The notes beneath the pieces are model-generated. The model did no database searches. It was given only the letters and a program-made list of their open reading frames with translations, and was not told the DNA's origin. A DNA stretch of 16,444 nucleotides from a bacterium. Its GTDB lineage: Bacteria > CAIJMQ01 > JAADFP01. Shown in pieces: positions 6,078 through 13,578 of the stretch. The stretch is from contig JALUVB010000160.1 in NCBI GenBank assembly GCA_027021085.1, positions 1 through 16,444 on the forward strand, given 5' to 3'. A program made the position numbers and the translations under genes. The number at the start of each line of letters is the position of its first letter. Position 1 is the first letter of the stretch.

Positions 6078-8005
6078 TTCTTCCCCTGTCTGAGAAAAAA
6101 CTGCCTCTTTGCTTTTTCCGAGGGTAGGAAGGAATTGGAGAGGATACTTTCCATCCCCAGGATAAAGAGCCCTGCCAAGAGTAAAAGGTTGCCCCAGCCC
6201 TCTGGCTGGAGAGCTTCTTTTTTTTCTTCGCCTCTCCATATAACACTATTGCCCATCTCTTTTTTTGCCTTTTCCCTGCTTATTTTTTGCAGGTCGGATT
6301 CTGCCCGGTTGGAGTTTACCGCAAATGTTTCTCCCTTTATCCCTTTTAAGCGGTAAATTCCCGGTATAAGAGGAGTAAAGTAGCCTTTTGCCCTTATTGT
6401 TTTCCCCCGCGGGTCTACGATGGTAAACATTTTTTGGGAAGAGGGTAAGGTTACCCGGGTGTGGGTGAAAATTGGCTTGAGGGAGTGAGCAGGGGAAAGT
6501 ACCCGGGTAAGAGATGTATAGATAAAGGGGAGGTAATAGGGGGTTAAGGGAAAGTCAGTGCTGGAGAGGGAAAGCGAGGAAGTAAAGAGATAAACCTTGC
6601 CCTTGCCCAGTCTGTTTTCTATGAGTGCGGGGTATCCGCCGGAGAAGTAGAGAAGGATATGGGCGTCTTTTTTTGCTTTTGCGGATATTATATGGCGGAA
6701 GGTGACCCTTTCTTTTAATTCTTTTAAGAGGGGGAAATCAGGGGTGTCTTTCAGGTAGTAGGTGCCCTCCCGGGGGGAAATCAGGTCTGCGGGCAGGAGA
6801 GAAGAAAGAGATGAGTTATAAGCGGGAAGGGATGTGTTTTTGCCCGGCACTATCCAGAGTATCCCACCCTTGTTTACATAATCTGCCAGTATATCCGCTT
6901 CCCGGGGAGTGAACTTTTGCCATTCTAAGAGAAAGACCACGGGATAAGGGGAAAGATTCGCGGGGATTCTGTCTGCCACCACCGGCTGAAGGTAAAAGTT
7001 TTTGTCCTTGGCGGGATTGAGGGCCAGGGAAAGGTAGTAGGCACTATCCGTGTATTTTACCGGAGAGGGGCGTCCGTTCAGGCAGAGTATTTTAACCGGG
7101 GAAAAAGTGGAAAAGGATAGGAACCACAGGTTGTCTTCTTTCAGGTCGTCTTCCGTCACGAGTTTTATTGTTCCTTCATAGTGTCCGGGAGCAAGGTTGG
7201 CGGAAAAGAGGAGAGGAATAGTGGATTCAGGAGGTATCTGGATGTTTTCTTCCCGGAGAAGTTTACCCCCTATGCGCAGCTGTATTTTCCCCTCTTTCGT
7301 GCGCGGGGAGTAATTGTGTAAGGTAAGCTCGAAGGTAACCTTTGTCCCCCGGATGCTTAACTCAGCATTCTCTATACTTGCATTCTCGCCTCCTCTGCCG
7401 TCCACCTCTTCGAAAACGATGGGGAGGGGATAGGAGCTTTTTACCCCGGAGAAGTTTATTTTTTGCATGTCGGAAATGATTATTATTCGCTTTTTCCCCC
7501 GGGGAAATTTGCCCAGAAATTCTACGGACTTATCCAGGAGCTGGTTCAGGGGCAAGGGGGCGTAGAGAACAGGCAGGGAAGAAAGGGTTTTTTCTATGTC
7601 CTTCTTGTAAATATTTTTTCCGTATCCGGTCAAAAGAAAGTAACTCCCGCCTTTTTTAAGGTATTCCTTCACTTTTTCCCCGGCTTTTTCCCGGGGTTCT
7701 CCTTGTTTGGCTTGCATGGAATAAGAATTATCCAGTATGAGCACGGAACGAATATTGGGAGAAAGAGTTTTGCTCACCGGCTGTGCTATGCCTAAGGTTA
7801 AAAGGAGAAGAGCAAGTATGCGCATGAGCAGCAGTAATAGTTCTTTGAGTCTCAGAAAGAAAGTTCTCCGGGTGGAAGAGGGGATGAGAAACCTTAAGCT
7901 GGAAAAGGGGATTACCCGGGCTCTTCTGCGGGCAAGGAAATGAATAAGCAGGGGCGAAACAATAGAAACCAGCCCCAGGAGATACAAAGGATGAAGAAAA
8001 GGCAT
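6074..8005 (-). CDS. BatA-like membrane protein with VWA-type domain
   Basis: Predicted inner-membrane protein of 643 residues. Residues 1-40 match the BatA/aerotolerance N-terminal anchor (hydrophobic helix at about 5-23, then IHFLARRR and SSLRFL), followed by a second helix at about 55-74. A von Willebrand A-type region begins at 87 with the metal-site motif D92-x-S94-x-S96 (LDNSYSM) and later IIIISDMQK. The middle looks like an Ig-like region followed by a glutamine-amidotransferase-like fold (FLLEWQKFTPREADIL, then GGILWIVPG). A last helix lies at about 606-622. Family members probably act in envelope or periplasmic assembly, often with MoxR ATPase and DUF58 proteins; neither is in this window. 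First gene of a minus-strand operon with a lipoprotein, pyrK and pyrD. Start at 8005 is short-leadered, behind TGT-TAAAAT. Confidence 0.85.
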   Translation of the reverse strand: MPFLHPLYLLGLVSIVSPLLIHFLARRRARVIPFSSLRFLIPSSTRRTFFLRLKELLLLLMRILALLLLTLGIAQPVSKTLSPNIRSVLILDNSYSMQAKQGEPREKAGEKVKEYLKKGGSYFLLTGYGKNIYKKDIEKTLSSLPVLYAPLPLNQLLDKSVEFLGKFPRGKKRIIIISDMQKINFSGVKSSYPLPIVFEEVDGRGGENASIENAELSIRGTKVTFELTLHNYSPRTKEGKIQLRIGGKLLREENIQIPPESTIPLLFSANLAPGHYEGTIKLVTEDDLKEDNLWFLSFSTFSPVKILCLNGRPSPVKYTDSAYYLSLALNPAKDKNFYLQPVVADRIPANLSPYPVVFLLEWQKFTPREADILADYVNKGGILWIVPGKNTSLPAYNSSLSSLLPADLISPREGTYYLKDTPDFPLLKELKERVTFRHIISAKAKKDAHILLYFSGGYPALIENRLGKGKVYLFTSSLSLSSTDFPLTPYYLPFIYTSLTRVLSPAHSLKPIFTHTRVTLPSSQKMFTIVDPRGKTIRAKGYFTPLIPGIYRLKGIKGETFAVNSNRAESDLQKISREKAKKEMGNSVIWRGEEKKEALQPEGWGNLLLLAGLFILGMESILSNSFLPSEKAKRQFFLRQGKK

Positions 8006-8017
8006 AACTTATCTTCT

Positions 8018-8026
8018 ATTTTAACA
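8018..8026 (-). promoter_or_regulatory. Putative extended -10 promoter for the minus-strand BatA-like/pyrKD operon
   Basis: On the minus strand the sequence reads TGT-TAAAAT, an extended -10 element, ending 12 nt before the ATG at 8005. The predicted leader is only about 5 nt. No convincing -35 hexamer at 16-18 nt (agaagt at 17). Confidence 0.45.
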
Positions 8027-8088
8027 CTTACTCCTCTTAAACTTCTGCTCAGGTTAGTAAGGAGCCCTGCATAAGTTCAGAAAGATAA

Positions 8089-8151
8089 TAGACTTTAGAC
8101 CATAGACCTTAGACTATAGACTGGGTGAATAGTGAACAGTGAAGAGTGAAT
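8089..8151 (+). repeat. Composite heptamer array, copy C (TAGACNN x5 then AGTGAAC-type x3-4)
   Basis: Five TAGACNN units start at 8089, 8096, 8103, 8110 and 8117. A degenerate GGTGAAT unit (8124) and three AGTGAAN units (8131, 8138, 8145) follow. The offset between the last TAGAC and the first clear AGTGAAC unit is 14 bp, identical to copy A. Part of the 372-bp gene-free region between the divergent BatA-like and glycosyltransferase genes. Confidence 0.85.
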
Positions 8152-8170
8152 GGGTTTCCTGTCTGCCTTC

Positions 8171-8187
8171 CCCGACCTAAAGTCGGG
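8171..8187. repeat. Short palindrome cccgac-ctaaa-gtcggg
   Basis: A 6-bp perfect inverted repeat with a 5-nt loop, embedded in a longer imperfect palindrome (pyrimidine-rich left arm, gatcgggagcaggc right arm to about 8200). It is similar in character to small REP-like elements and sits between the composite array and the AACTNAC array. Not followed by a T-run. Confidence 0.5.
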
Positions 8188-8252
8188 ATCGGGAGCAGGC
8201 GGGTATGTCGGGACTGACAACTCTTCCAGGATACAGGCGGGGGAACAGGTGG

Positions 8253-8287
8253 AACTAACAACTCACAACTAAGAACTGACAACTTCT
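8253..8287 (+). repeat. Heptamer array AACTNAC (about 5 units)
   Basis: Units start at 8253, 8260, 8267, 8274 and 8281 (AACTAAC, AACTCAC, AACTAAG, AACTGAC, AACTTCT), again exactly 7 bp apart. Two related units (gactgac, aactctt) occur at 8212-8225. From here to the promoter near 8341 nothing else is recognisable. Confidence 0.75.
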
Positions 8288-8340
8288 CCCGGTGAACATG
8301 GGGAAAGGAGCAGGAAGAATTTTTCCAGTATCTTAGAACC

Positions 8341-8369
8341 TCTACAGAGGCTTATTTTTCTGGTAAAAT
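8341..8369 (+). promoter_or_regulatory. Putative promoter of the glycosyltransferase-vor-rfaE1 operon
   Basis: TCTACA (8341-8346, 4 of 6 to the -35 consensus), a 17-nt spacer ending in TGG, then TAAAAT (8364-8369), an extended -10. The -10 ends 8 nt before the GTG at 8378, so transcription would begin at or within two bases of the start codon: a leaderless arrangement. Confidence 0.55.
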
Positions 8370-8377
8370 GTTACACA

Positions 8378-10258
8378 GTGAAAGAGAATAAAGAACTCAA
8401 GCTGCCTTTAATTTTTTTGCTTTTTCTGCTCTTATTTACTTTTATCCTGAGAAGCCAGATAAATAAAGAGTTTTTTCTTTTCTATCTTTTTTACTACCAG
8501 CTCTCGCATCTTTTCATACTCTTTTTTCTCTTTCTTGCCTTTTATGGCACAGGAAGGCTTATCTTGAAACAGGGCAAGTTTCCTTCTCTTTTGGAAGAAA
8601 TCGTTATCTCCTTTTCCCTGGGAGCGGGTGCCTGGGCTATTTTTGTTCTCTTTCTGGGGCTTCTGGGAATAATAAGAAAAGAAGTCTATCTTTTGTTCCT
8701 TATTCCTTTCTCTCTTTACGGCCTCTTTCTTTTATGGAAAAGCAGAAAAGACTTCCATTGTTATCCGCCCCTTCTCATTCTTTCTCCTTTTCTCTACCTC
8801 GCCTTCCTGGGTATTTTTACCCCGCCCCTGAGCTACGATGCATTAGCCTACCACCTTGCCATTCCCAAGTTTTATATTATGCAGGGGAAAATTACCTATC
8901 TTCCCTATCACCTTTACTCTGATTTTCCCTTCAACATGGAGATGCTCTACCTGCTTGCCCTGAGGATTTTTGATGACTACATAGTAAAAGGTTTGCATCT
9001 TTTAATGGGGGTGGTGCTGGGAATGGCTGTATATTCCTGGGCTAGGCGGGAGGGAGGGAAGAAGGGAGGCTTGTGGGCTGCTTTTCTGTATTTCTCTATT
9101 CCCCTTTTTCTCCAGCTGGGCACACTTGCCTACAATGATTTGGCACTTGCATTATTCGTTTTCCTTGCCTTTTATGCGCTCTCTACTTTCTCTAACAGGC
9201 AGGGAGTAATTCTATCCGGTGTATTCTCCGGGCTGGCCATGGGCACGAAGTATACGGGCATACTTTTTACCCTTCCTTTCCTGTTCCTGTATATCCTGTT
9301 TTTCAATAAGGAGGAAAAGGGATGGAAGCCTGCACTTGTATATCTGGTTGTCGCCTTGCTTACCTTCGCCCCCTGGATGATAAAAAATATCCATTTTACC
9401 GGGAATCCGCTCTTCCCCCTCTTTTATCCCCTCCTGGGCGGGAAGAATTTTTCCCTTCTCCTTTACCAGAAATTTCTCTCTGCTCACCGTGCTTCTTCTG
9501 CTTCGCTGACAGGTTTTTTTTCTTATACCTACCACCTGCTGGCGGATTCCCGTTTCGGATTTCATTTCCTGCTTCTTATTCCCCTGCTCTTCTTCCCCCT
9601 GGCTAAAAAGTACCGCTTCCTTTCTTTTTATGCTCTCTATTTGCTTTTAATTCTTTACTTTTTCACTTACCGGGGGACACGCTTTGCCTTTCCTTTGTTT
9701 CCCTTTCTTGCCCTTCTCATGGGAATTTTATTGAACAGGATAAAATTCACACGCCTCACTTTAATTTTTCTGCAAAGTGTAGTAATATTTTCTCTTAGCT
9801 TAAACTGGTTTAAAGACATGGCTTATTTTAATTACTACGATTTCGGGAAGGTTTCTCTACGCCTCACTGGCAGAGATGAATATTTAAGAGAAAAGCTCTA
9901 TTTCTACCCGGCAAATGAATTTATCAACAAGAACCTCCCGGCAAATTCCCGCATTCTCTTTGTGGCAGATAATCAGACCTATTACTGTGATATCCCCTAC
10001 ATCTCATACAGCCCACTGGACAAGAATCCATTTGCCGATTTAATCAGGGAGTCTTCTACTCCGCAGCAGGTAGAGGCGAAGTTGAAAGAATGGGGGGTTA
10101 CTCATATCTTGTTTAATGTCTCGGAATTCAAACGGGTGGAAGAGACCTACCGTCCCTTTGCCTGGAAAGAGAAAGACCTGGAGAAATTCCGGAATTTTCT
10201 TGCTTCCTGTGAAAAAATATACGACCAGAAAGGAGTAAGCGTTTATGCCCTCCCGTAA
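8378..10258 (+). CDS. PMT/ArnT-like GT-C glycosyltransferase (polytopic membrane protein)
   Basis: Predicted polyprenyl-phosphate-sugar-dependent glycosyltransferase acting at the outer face of the inner membrane. The 626 residues hold about ten or more hydrophobic helices, with a soluble C-terminal domain at about 500-626. The first long external loop carries SYDALAYHL at 152-160; D154 is placed like the catalytic Asp of PMT/GT39 enzymes, and FPFNMEML at 183-190 is typical of this group. The sugar and acceptor cannot be predicted. The GTG at 8378 is the only start near the promoter and has no Shine-Dalgarno. The gene overlaps vorB by 14 bp, so the glycosyltransferase heads a long operon. T-rich composition reflects its hydrophobic residues rather than transfer. 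Confidence 0.85.
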   Translation: MKENKELKLPLIFLLFLLLFTFILRSQINKEFFLFYLFYYQLSHLFILFFLFLAFYGTGRLILKQGKFPSLLEEIVISFSLGAGAWAIFVLFLGLLGIIRKEVYLLFLIPFSLYGLFLLWKSRKDFHCYPPLLILSPFLYLAFLGIFTPPLSYDALAYHLAIPKFYIMQGKITYLPYHLYSDFPFNMEMLYLLALRIFDDYIVKGLHLLMGVVLGMAVYSWARREGGKKGGLWAAFLYFSIPLFLQLGTLAYNDLALALFVFLAFYALSTFSNRQGVILSGVFSGLAMGTKYTGILFTLPFLFLYILFFNKEEKGWKPALVYLVVALLTFAPWMIKNIHFTGNPLFPLFYPLLGGKNFSLLLYQKFLSAHRASSASLTGFFSYTYHLLADSRFGFHFLLLIPLLFFPLAKKYRFLSFYALYLLLILYFFTYRGTRFAFPLFPFLALLMGILLNRIKFTRLTLIFLQSVVIFSLSLNWFKDMAYFNYYDFGKVSLRLTGRDEYLREKLYFYPANEFINKNLPANSRILFVADNQTYYCDIPYISYSPLDKNPFADLIRESSTPQQVEAKLKEWGVTHILFNVSEFKRVEETYRPFAWKEKDLEKFRNFLASCEKIYDQKGVSVYALP

Positions 10259-11291
10259 AGTTCTTCTGAGCGGCAATGAAGCAGTGGGAGAGGGGGCAGT
10301 TCTGGCAGGCTGCCGGTTTTATGCCGGCTATCCCATTACTCCTCAGAATGAACTGACTGCCTACATGGCCAGGAGGCTTCCGGAGGTGGGGGGAGTATTT
10401 GTCCAGGCAGAGAGTGAGTTGGCGGCCATAAACATGATAATGGGGGCTTCTTCGGCAGGGGCCCTGGCCATGACCACCTCTTCCTCTCCCGGGATAAGTC
10501 TCATGCAGGAAGCAATCTCTTATATGGCAGGCATGGAGGTGCCGGTAGTGGTTGTTAATGTCATGCGGGGCGGCCCGGGGCTGGGAAATATTGCAGGCAG
10601 TCAGGGAGATTATTTGCAGGCGACGAAAGGAGGGGGACACGGAGATTATCACATGATGGTTTTTGCTCCTTCTAATGTGCAGGAGATGTTTAATTTTACC
10701 CAGGAAGCTTTTCGCCTTTCCCAGAAGTACCGCAATCCGGTAATGGTGCTGGCGGATGGGTACCTGGGGCAAATAATGGAACCACTGGAGATAAAGAAGG
10801 CTGAGTTACCACCTCAAAACCAGGGCTGGATACTTGACGGAGCAAAGGCAAGAGAGCCGCGCTTGCTGAAGAGTCTCTATCTTCCCTCGGAAGACCTGGA
10901 AGGATTTAACCTGCACCTGCAGGATAAATTTCGCCGGATGGAGGAAGAAATCTTATGGGAGGGAAGCGAGGTTGAAGATGCGGAAAAAATCCTGGTTGCT
11001 TATGGCACCTCTGCCCGTATATGCAAGGAAGTGGTGAGGATTGGCAGGAGAGCAGGGAAGAAATGGGGTGTTTTCCGCCCTATCACTCTTTTTCCCTTTC
11101 CTTATCAGGCTTTGCAAAAAATAGGGAAAGGATGTGAGAAAATCCTGGTGGTAGAGATGAGCAGTGGTCAGATGTTGGAAGATGTTTTACTTGCCGTGGA
11201 CGACAAGAATAAGGTGGAGTTCTACGGGAGGATGGGAGGATCCCTGCCGGAGAAGGAAGAGATTATGAAGAGGCTGGGGAGCGGAGTATAG
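10245..11291 (+). CDS. vorB: 2-oxoacid:ferredoxin oxidoreductase, alpha subunit (VorB/KorA type)
   Basis: Large subunit of an anaerobic oxidoreductase that decarboxylates a branched-chain 2-oxoacid (or 2-oxoglutarate) to the acyl-CoA and reduces ferredoxin. The 348 residues match VorB (about 350). Landmarks: GYPITPQNE at 28-36, AESELAAIN at 55-63, TTSSSPGISLMQE at 77-89, NVMRGGPGLG at 105-114, and GGGHGDY at 129-135. Substrate preference within the Vor/Kor group cannot be settled from sequence alone. The ATG at 10245 has AAAGGAG upstream at good spacing, inside the glycosyltransferase 3' end. It is followed by the beta and gamma subunits; the small 4Fe-4S ferredoxin subunit that often precedes this gene is absent here. 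Confidence 0.93.
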   Translation: MPSRKVLLSGNEAVGEGAVLAGCRFYAGYPITPQNELTAYMARRLPEVGGVFVQAESELAAINMIMGASSAGALAMTTSSSPGISLMQEAISYMAGMEVPVVVVNVMRGGPGLGNIAGSQGDYLQATKGGGHGDYHMMVFAPSNVQEMFNFTQEAFRLSQKYRNPVMVLADGYLGQIMEPLEIKKAELPPQNQGWILDGAKAREPRLLKSLYLPSEDLEGFNLHLQDKFRRMEEEILWEGSEVEDAEKILVAYGTSARICKEVVRIGRRAGKKWGVFRPITLFPFPYQALQKIGKGCEKILVVEMSSGQMLEDVLLAVDDKNKVEFYGRMGGSLPEKEEIMKRLGSGV

Positions 11292-11334
11292 TGAGTTTTG
11301 AGTCAGGAAAATTTAATGCGAGTAAGTGATTGAG

Positions 11335-12066
11335 ATGAAGCCTTTATACAAGAGACCGGAATCATTGCGGGATGTTCCCACCCACTACTGTTCCGGTTGT
11401 GGCCACGGAATTATCCACAGAATCATTGCGGAGGTAATAGATGAGCTGGGAATAAGGGAAAAAACAATAGGGATTGCACCTGTGGGTTGTGCGGTCCTGG
11501 CTTATGATTACTTCAATTTTGATGTCATGGAGGCGCCTCACGGACGTCCTCCTGCTGTGGCTACCGGGATTAAAAGAGTTTTGCCTGACCGGATTGTGTT
11601 TACCTACCAGGGAGACGGAGATTTAGCTGCTATAGGAACAGGAGAGATTATCCATGCCGGGTTGCGGGGAGAAAAGCTTACGGTTATCTTTGTAAACAAT
11701 AGCTTGTACGGCATGACCGGGGGGCAAATGGCGCCTACTACCCTCATAGGAGAAAAAACAGCCACTACGCCCAAGGGAAGATGTGCAGAGAGGGAGGGTT
11801 ATCCCTGGAATGTGGTGGAGGTCTTGAAGTTGTTTCCCGGAGTAACCTACGTGGCCAGGGGAGCGGTTACACAACCTAAAAATATTCGCAGAGTAAAGGT
11901 TTTTATAAGGAAAGCTTTTCTTAACCAGGTGGAAAACAAGGGGCTTTCCCTGGTAGAGGTTCTTTCGCCCTGCCCTGTTAACCTGAGAATGGAGCCGTTT
12001 GAGGCAGTGCGTTGGGTGGAGGAGAATTTGGCCGAGGTTTTTCCCCTGGGAGAATTCAAGGGATGA
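11335..12066 (+). CDS. vorA: 2-oxoacid:ferredoxin oxidoreductase, beta subunit (thiamine diphosphate binding)
   Basis: Carries thiamine diphosphate and an iron-sulfur cluster of the Vor/Kor complex. About 243 residues: CSGCGHG at 19-25 supplies cluster cysteines, VGCAVLAYDYF lies near 50-60, GDGDLAAIG at 93-101 is the Mg-ThDP motif, and NNSLYGMTGGQMAPTT at 121-136 is characteristic. Two starts are possible: GTG at 11326 and ATG at 11335. The ATG is preferred because the resulting MKPLYKRPESL start resembles family N-termini. Neither has a clean Shine-Dalgarno; AGGAAA at 11305-11310 instead precedes a five-codon reading frame that ends one base before this ATG. The stop overlaps the vorC start as ATGA. 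Confidence 0.92.
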   Translation: MKPLYKRPESLRDVPTHYCSGCGHGIIHRIIAEVIDELGIREKTIGIAPVGCAVLAYDYFNFDVMEAPHGRPPAVATGIKRVLPDRIVFTYQGDGDLAAIGTGEIIHAGLRGEKLTVIFVNNSLYGMTGGQMAPTTLIGEKTATTPKGRCAEREGYPWNVVEVLKLFPGVTYVARGAVTQPKNIRRVKVFIRKAFLNQVENKGLSLVEVLSPCPVNLRMEPFEAVRWVEENLAEVFPLGEFKG

Positions 12067-12605
12067 AAGAAGAAATTATCATTGCAGGTTTTGGAGGACA
12101 GGGCATTCTTTTTGCCGGCAAACTTTTAACCTGGGCAAGCTTAATAGAAGATAACAAGGTTACCTGTATTCCTTCCTACGGGGCGGAAATGAGGGGAGGA
12201 ACTGCACATTGTCATGTAATTGTTTCCCGGGAAGAGATAGCTTCTCCCATAGTTGAAAAACCAAGTTTGCTGGTGGTATTGAATCGTCAATCCCTGGATA
12301 GATTCGAGAAAAGAGTTTTAAGCGGAGGGAGAATTGTGGTGAATTCGGACCTGGTGGAAAGAAAAGTAGAAAGAAAAGATGTGCGGGTTTATTACGTGCC
12401 GGGTAACGAGCTGGCGGAGAAGCTGGGCTCCTCTCTCTTCACCAATATGGTGATGCTGGGAGCTACTTCTTTTTATACGGGGATAGTGAAGCTGGAAAGC
12501 CTTGTTTCCTCCCTGCCTAATCTGTTGGCCGGGAAGGAAGAACTTATTACTTCCAACCAGCGTGCTTTAAAGGCAGGCTATGAATATGCCCATGCTGCAG
12601 GATAG
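12063..12605 (+). CDS. vorC: 2-oxoacid:ferredoxin oxidoreductase, gamma subunit
   Basis: Small catalytic-domain subunit of the Vor/Kor complex, 180 residues as expected. It begins MKEEIIIAGFGGQGILFAGK, with the family's GFGGQG motif at 9-14, then SYGAEMRGGTAHCHVI near 39-54 and FTNMVMLGA further on. The ATG at 12063 shares bases with the vorA stop (ATGA), with AAGGG just upstream; the longer frame back to 12012 only reads through vorA coding sequence in another frame. The 3' end overlaps rfaE1 by 26 bp. The three vor genes are thus translated as a unit. Confidence 0.93.
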   Translation: MKEEIIIAGFGGQGILFAGKLLTWASLIEDNKVTCIPSYGAEMRGGTAHCHVIVSREEIASPIVEKPSLLVVLNRQSLDRFEKRVLSGGRIVVNSDLVERKVERKDVRVYYVPGNELAEKLGSSLFTNMVMLGATSFYTGIVKLESLVSSLPNLLAGKEELITSNQRALKAGYEYAHAAG

Positions 12606-13578
12606 ATTGACAGAGATTATCAATAAGCTCTGCCGGGGTAAAGTGGTGGTATTGGGAGATATTATTCTGGATAAGTACGTGAAGGGCAGGGTGGAAAGAA
12701 TCTCGCCCGAGGCACCTGTCCCTGTGCTGGAAGTGGAGAAAGAGGAGCTGAGGTTAGGAGGCGCAGCGAATGTGGCGGCAAACATTAAGAGCCTGGGGGG
12801 AGATGTATTTTTATCGGGGGTAATAGGCGGGGACAGAGAAGGGGAGGAGGTAATAAATCTTCTCAACACCTGGGAGATTTCTCCCCGGGGGATACTTACC
12901 GATTCTGCACATTGCACCACGCTTAAAACCAGGCTTATTGCTCATCACCAGCAAATGGTAAGGATGGACAGGGAGTCCAGGAAGCCTGTAGATAAGAAGC
13001 TGATTGATAGGTTACTGGAGAGGATTAAGGAAAATATTGATGCCCATTCCGTACTTATTGTTTCTGACTACTCCAAGGGCTGTGTAACCCCGCATCTTCT
13101 TACTCTTCTGAGAAAAGAGATGCCGGAGATGCGGATTTTAATAGACCCCCAGGTAAAACATGCGTATCTTTACCAGGGGTTTTATCTGCTGACCCCTAAC
13201 TTGAAAGAGGCAATGAATATATTGAAGAAAGAGGAAAAAGATCCATTAAAACTGGCAGAAGGATTGCAAGATAAAATAAAGGCAGAAAATGTCCTGATTA
13301 CCTTAGGCGAAAAGGGGATGTTTCTCTACGAAAATAATACATCCTTTAGCATTCCCGCCTTAGCCCGGGAGGTTTTTGATGTTACGGGGGCAGGTGACAC
13401 CGTGGTGGGAGTGATAGGACTTGCCCTATCCGTAGGAGCCTCTCTTAGAGAAGCAGTTATTCTAAGCAACCTGGCAGCAGGGAGAGTAGTAGGTAAATTA
13501 GGTGCTTCCCAGATAACGAAAGAAGAATTAAAAGAAGCAATGGAGGAATTTGCGCATGAGATACGGGGTTATCTCTGA
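12580..13578 (+). CDS. rfaE1: D-glycero-beta-D-manno-heptose-7-phosphate kinase (PfkB family)
   Basis: Phosphorylates heptose-7-phosphate at C1 in the ADP-heptose pathway, which feeds the LPS inner core and S-layer or other glycans. The 332 residues form a ribokinase/PfkB fold: RISPEAPVPVLEV at 40-52 is diagnostic of RfaE/HldE kinases, GGAANVAANIKSLGG at 60-74 is the substrate-binding motif, VSDYSKG lies mid-protein, and DVTGAGDT at 267-274 carries the catalytic Asp and anion hole. The cytidylyltransferase-like C-terminal domain of bifunctional HldE is absent, so a separate rfaE2 is expected elsewhere. Possible starts are ATG at 12580, 12586 and 12592; the first has AAAGG upstream. It overlaps vorC by 26 bp and the next gene by 23 bp. 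Confidence 0.92.
   Translation: MNMPMLQDRLTEIINKLCRGKVVVLGDIILDKYVKGRVERISPEAPVPVLEVEKEELRLGGAANVAANIKSLGGDVFLSGVIGGDREGEEVINLLNTWEISPRGILTDSAHCTTLKTRLIAHHQQMVRMDRESRKPVDKKLIDRLLERIKENIDAHSVLIVSDYSKGCVTPHLLTLLRKEMPEMRILIDPQVKHAYLYQGFYLLTPNLKEAMNILKKEEKDPLKLAEGLQDKIKAENVLITLGEKGMFLYENNTSFSIPALAREVFDVTGAGDTVVGVIGLALSVGASLREAVILSNLAAGRVVGKLGASQITKEELKEAMEEFAHEIRGYL

Noticed and set aside
5904-6239. Longer 111-residue version of the small lipoprotein
   Set aside because: The extra 54 residues lie inside the BatA-like gene in another frame and would bury the signal peptide and lipobox; ATG at 6077 has a good ribosome site and ATGA coupling.
10128-10772. Minus-strand 214-codon frame opposite vorB
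   Set aside because: Antisense to strongly conserved vorB sequence; composition typical of a reverse-frame shadow.
12567-12920. Minus-strand 117-codon frame opposite rfaE1
   Set aside because: Shadow of the conserved PfkB motif region; Ser/Thr/Pro-rich low-complexity product.
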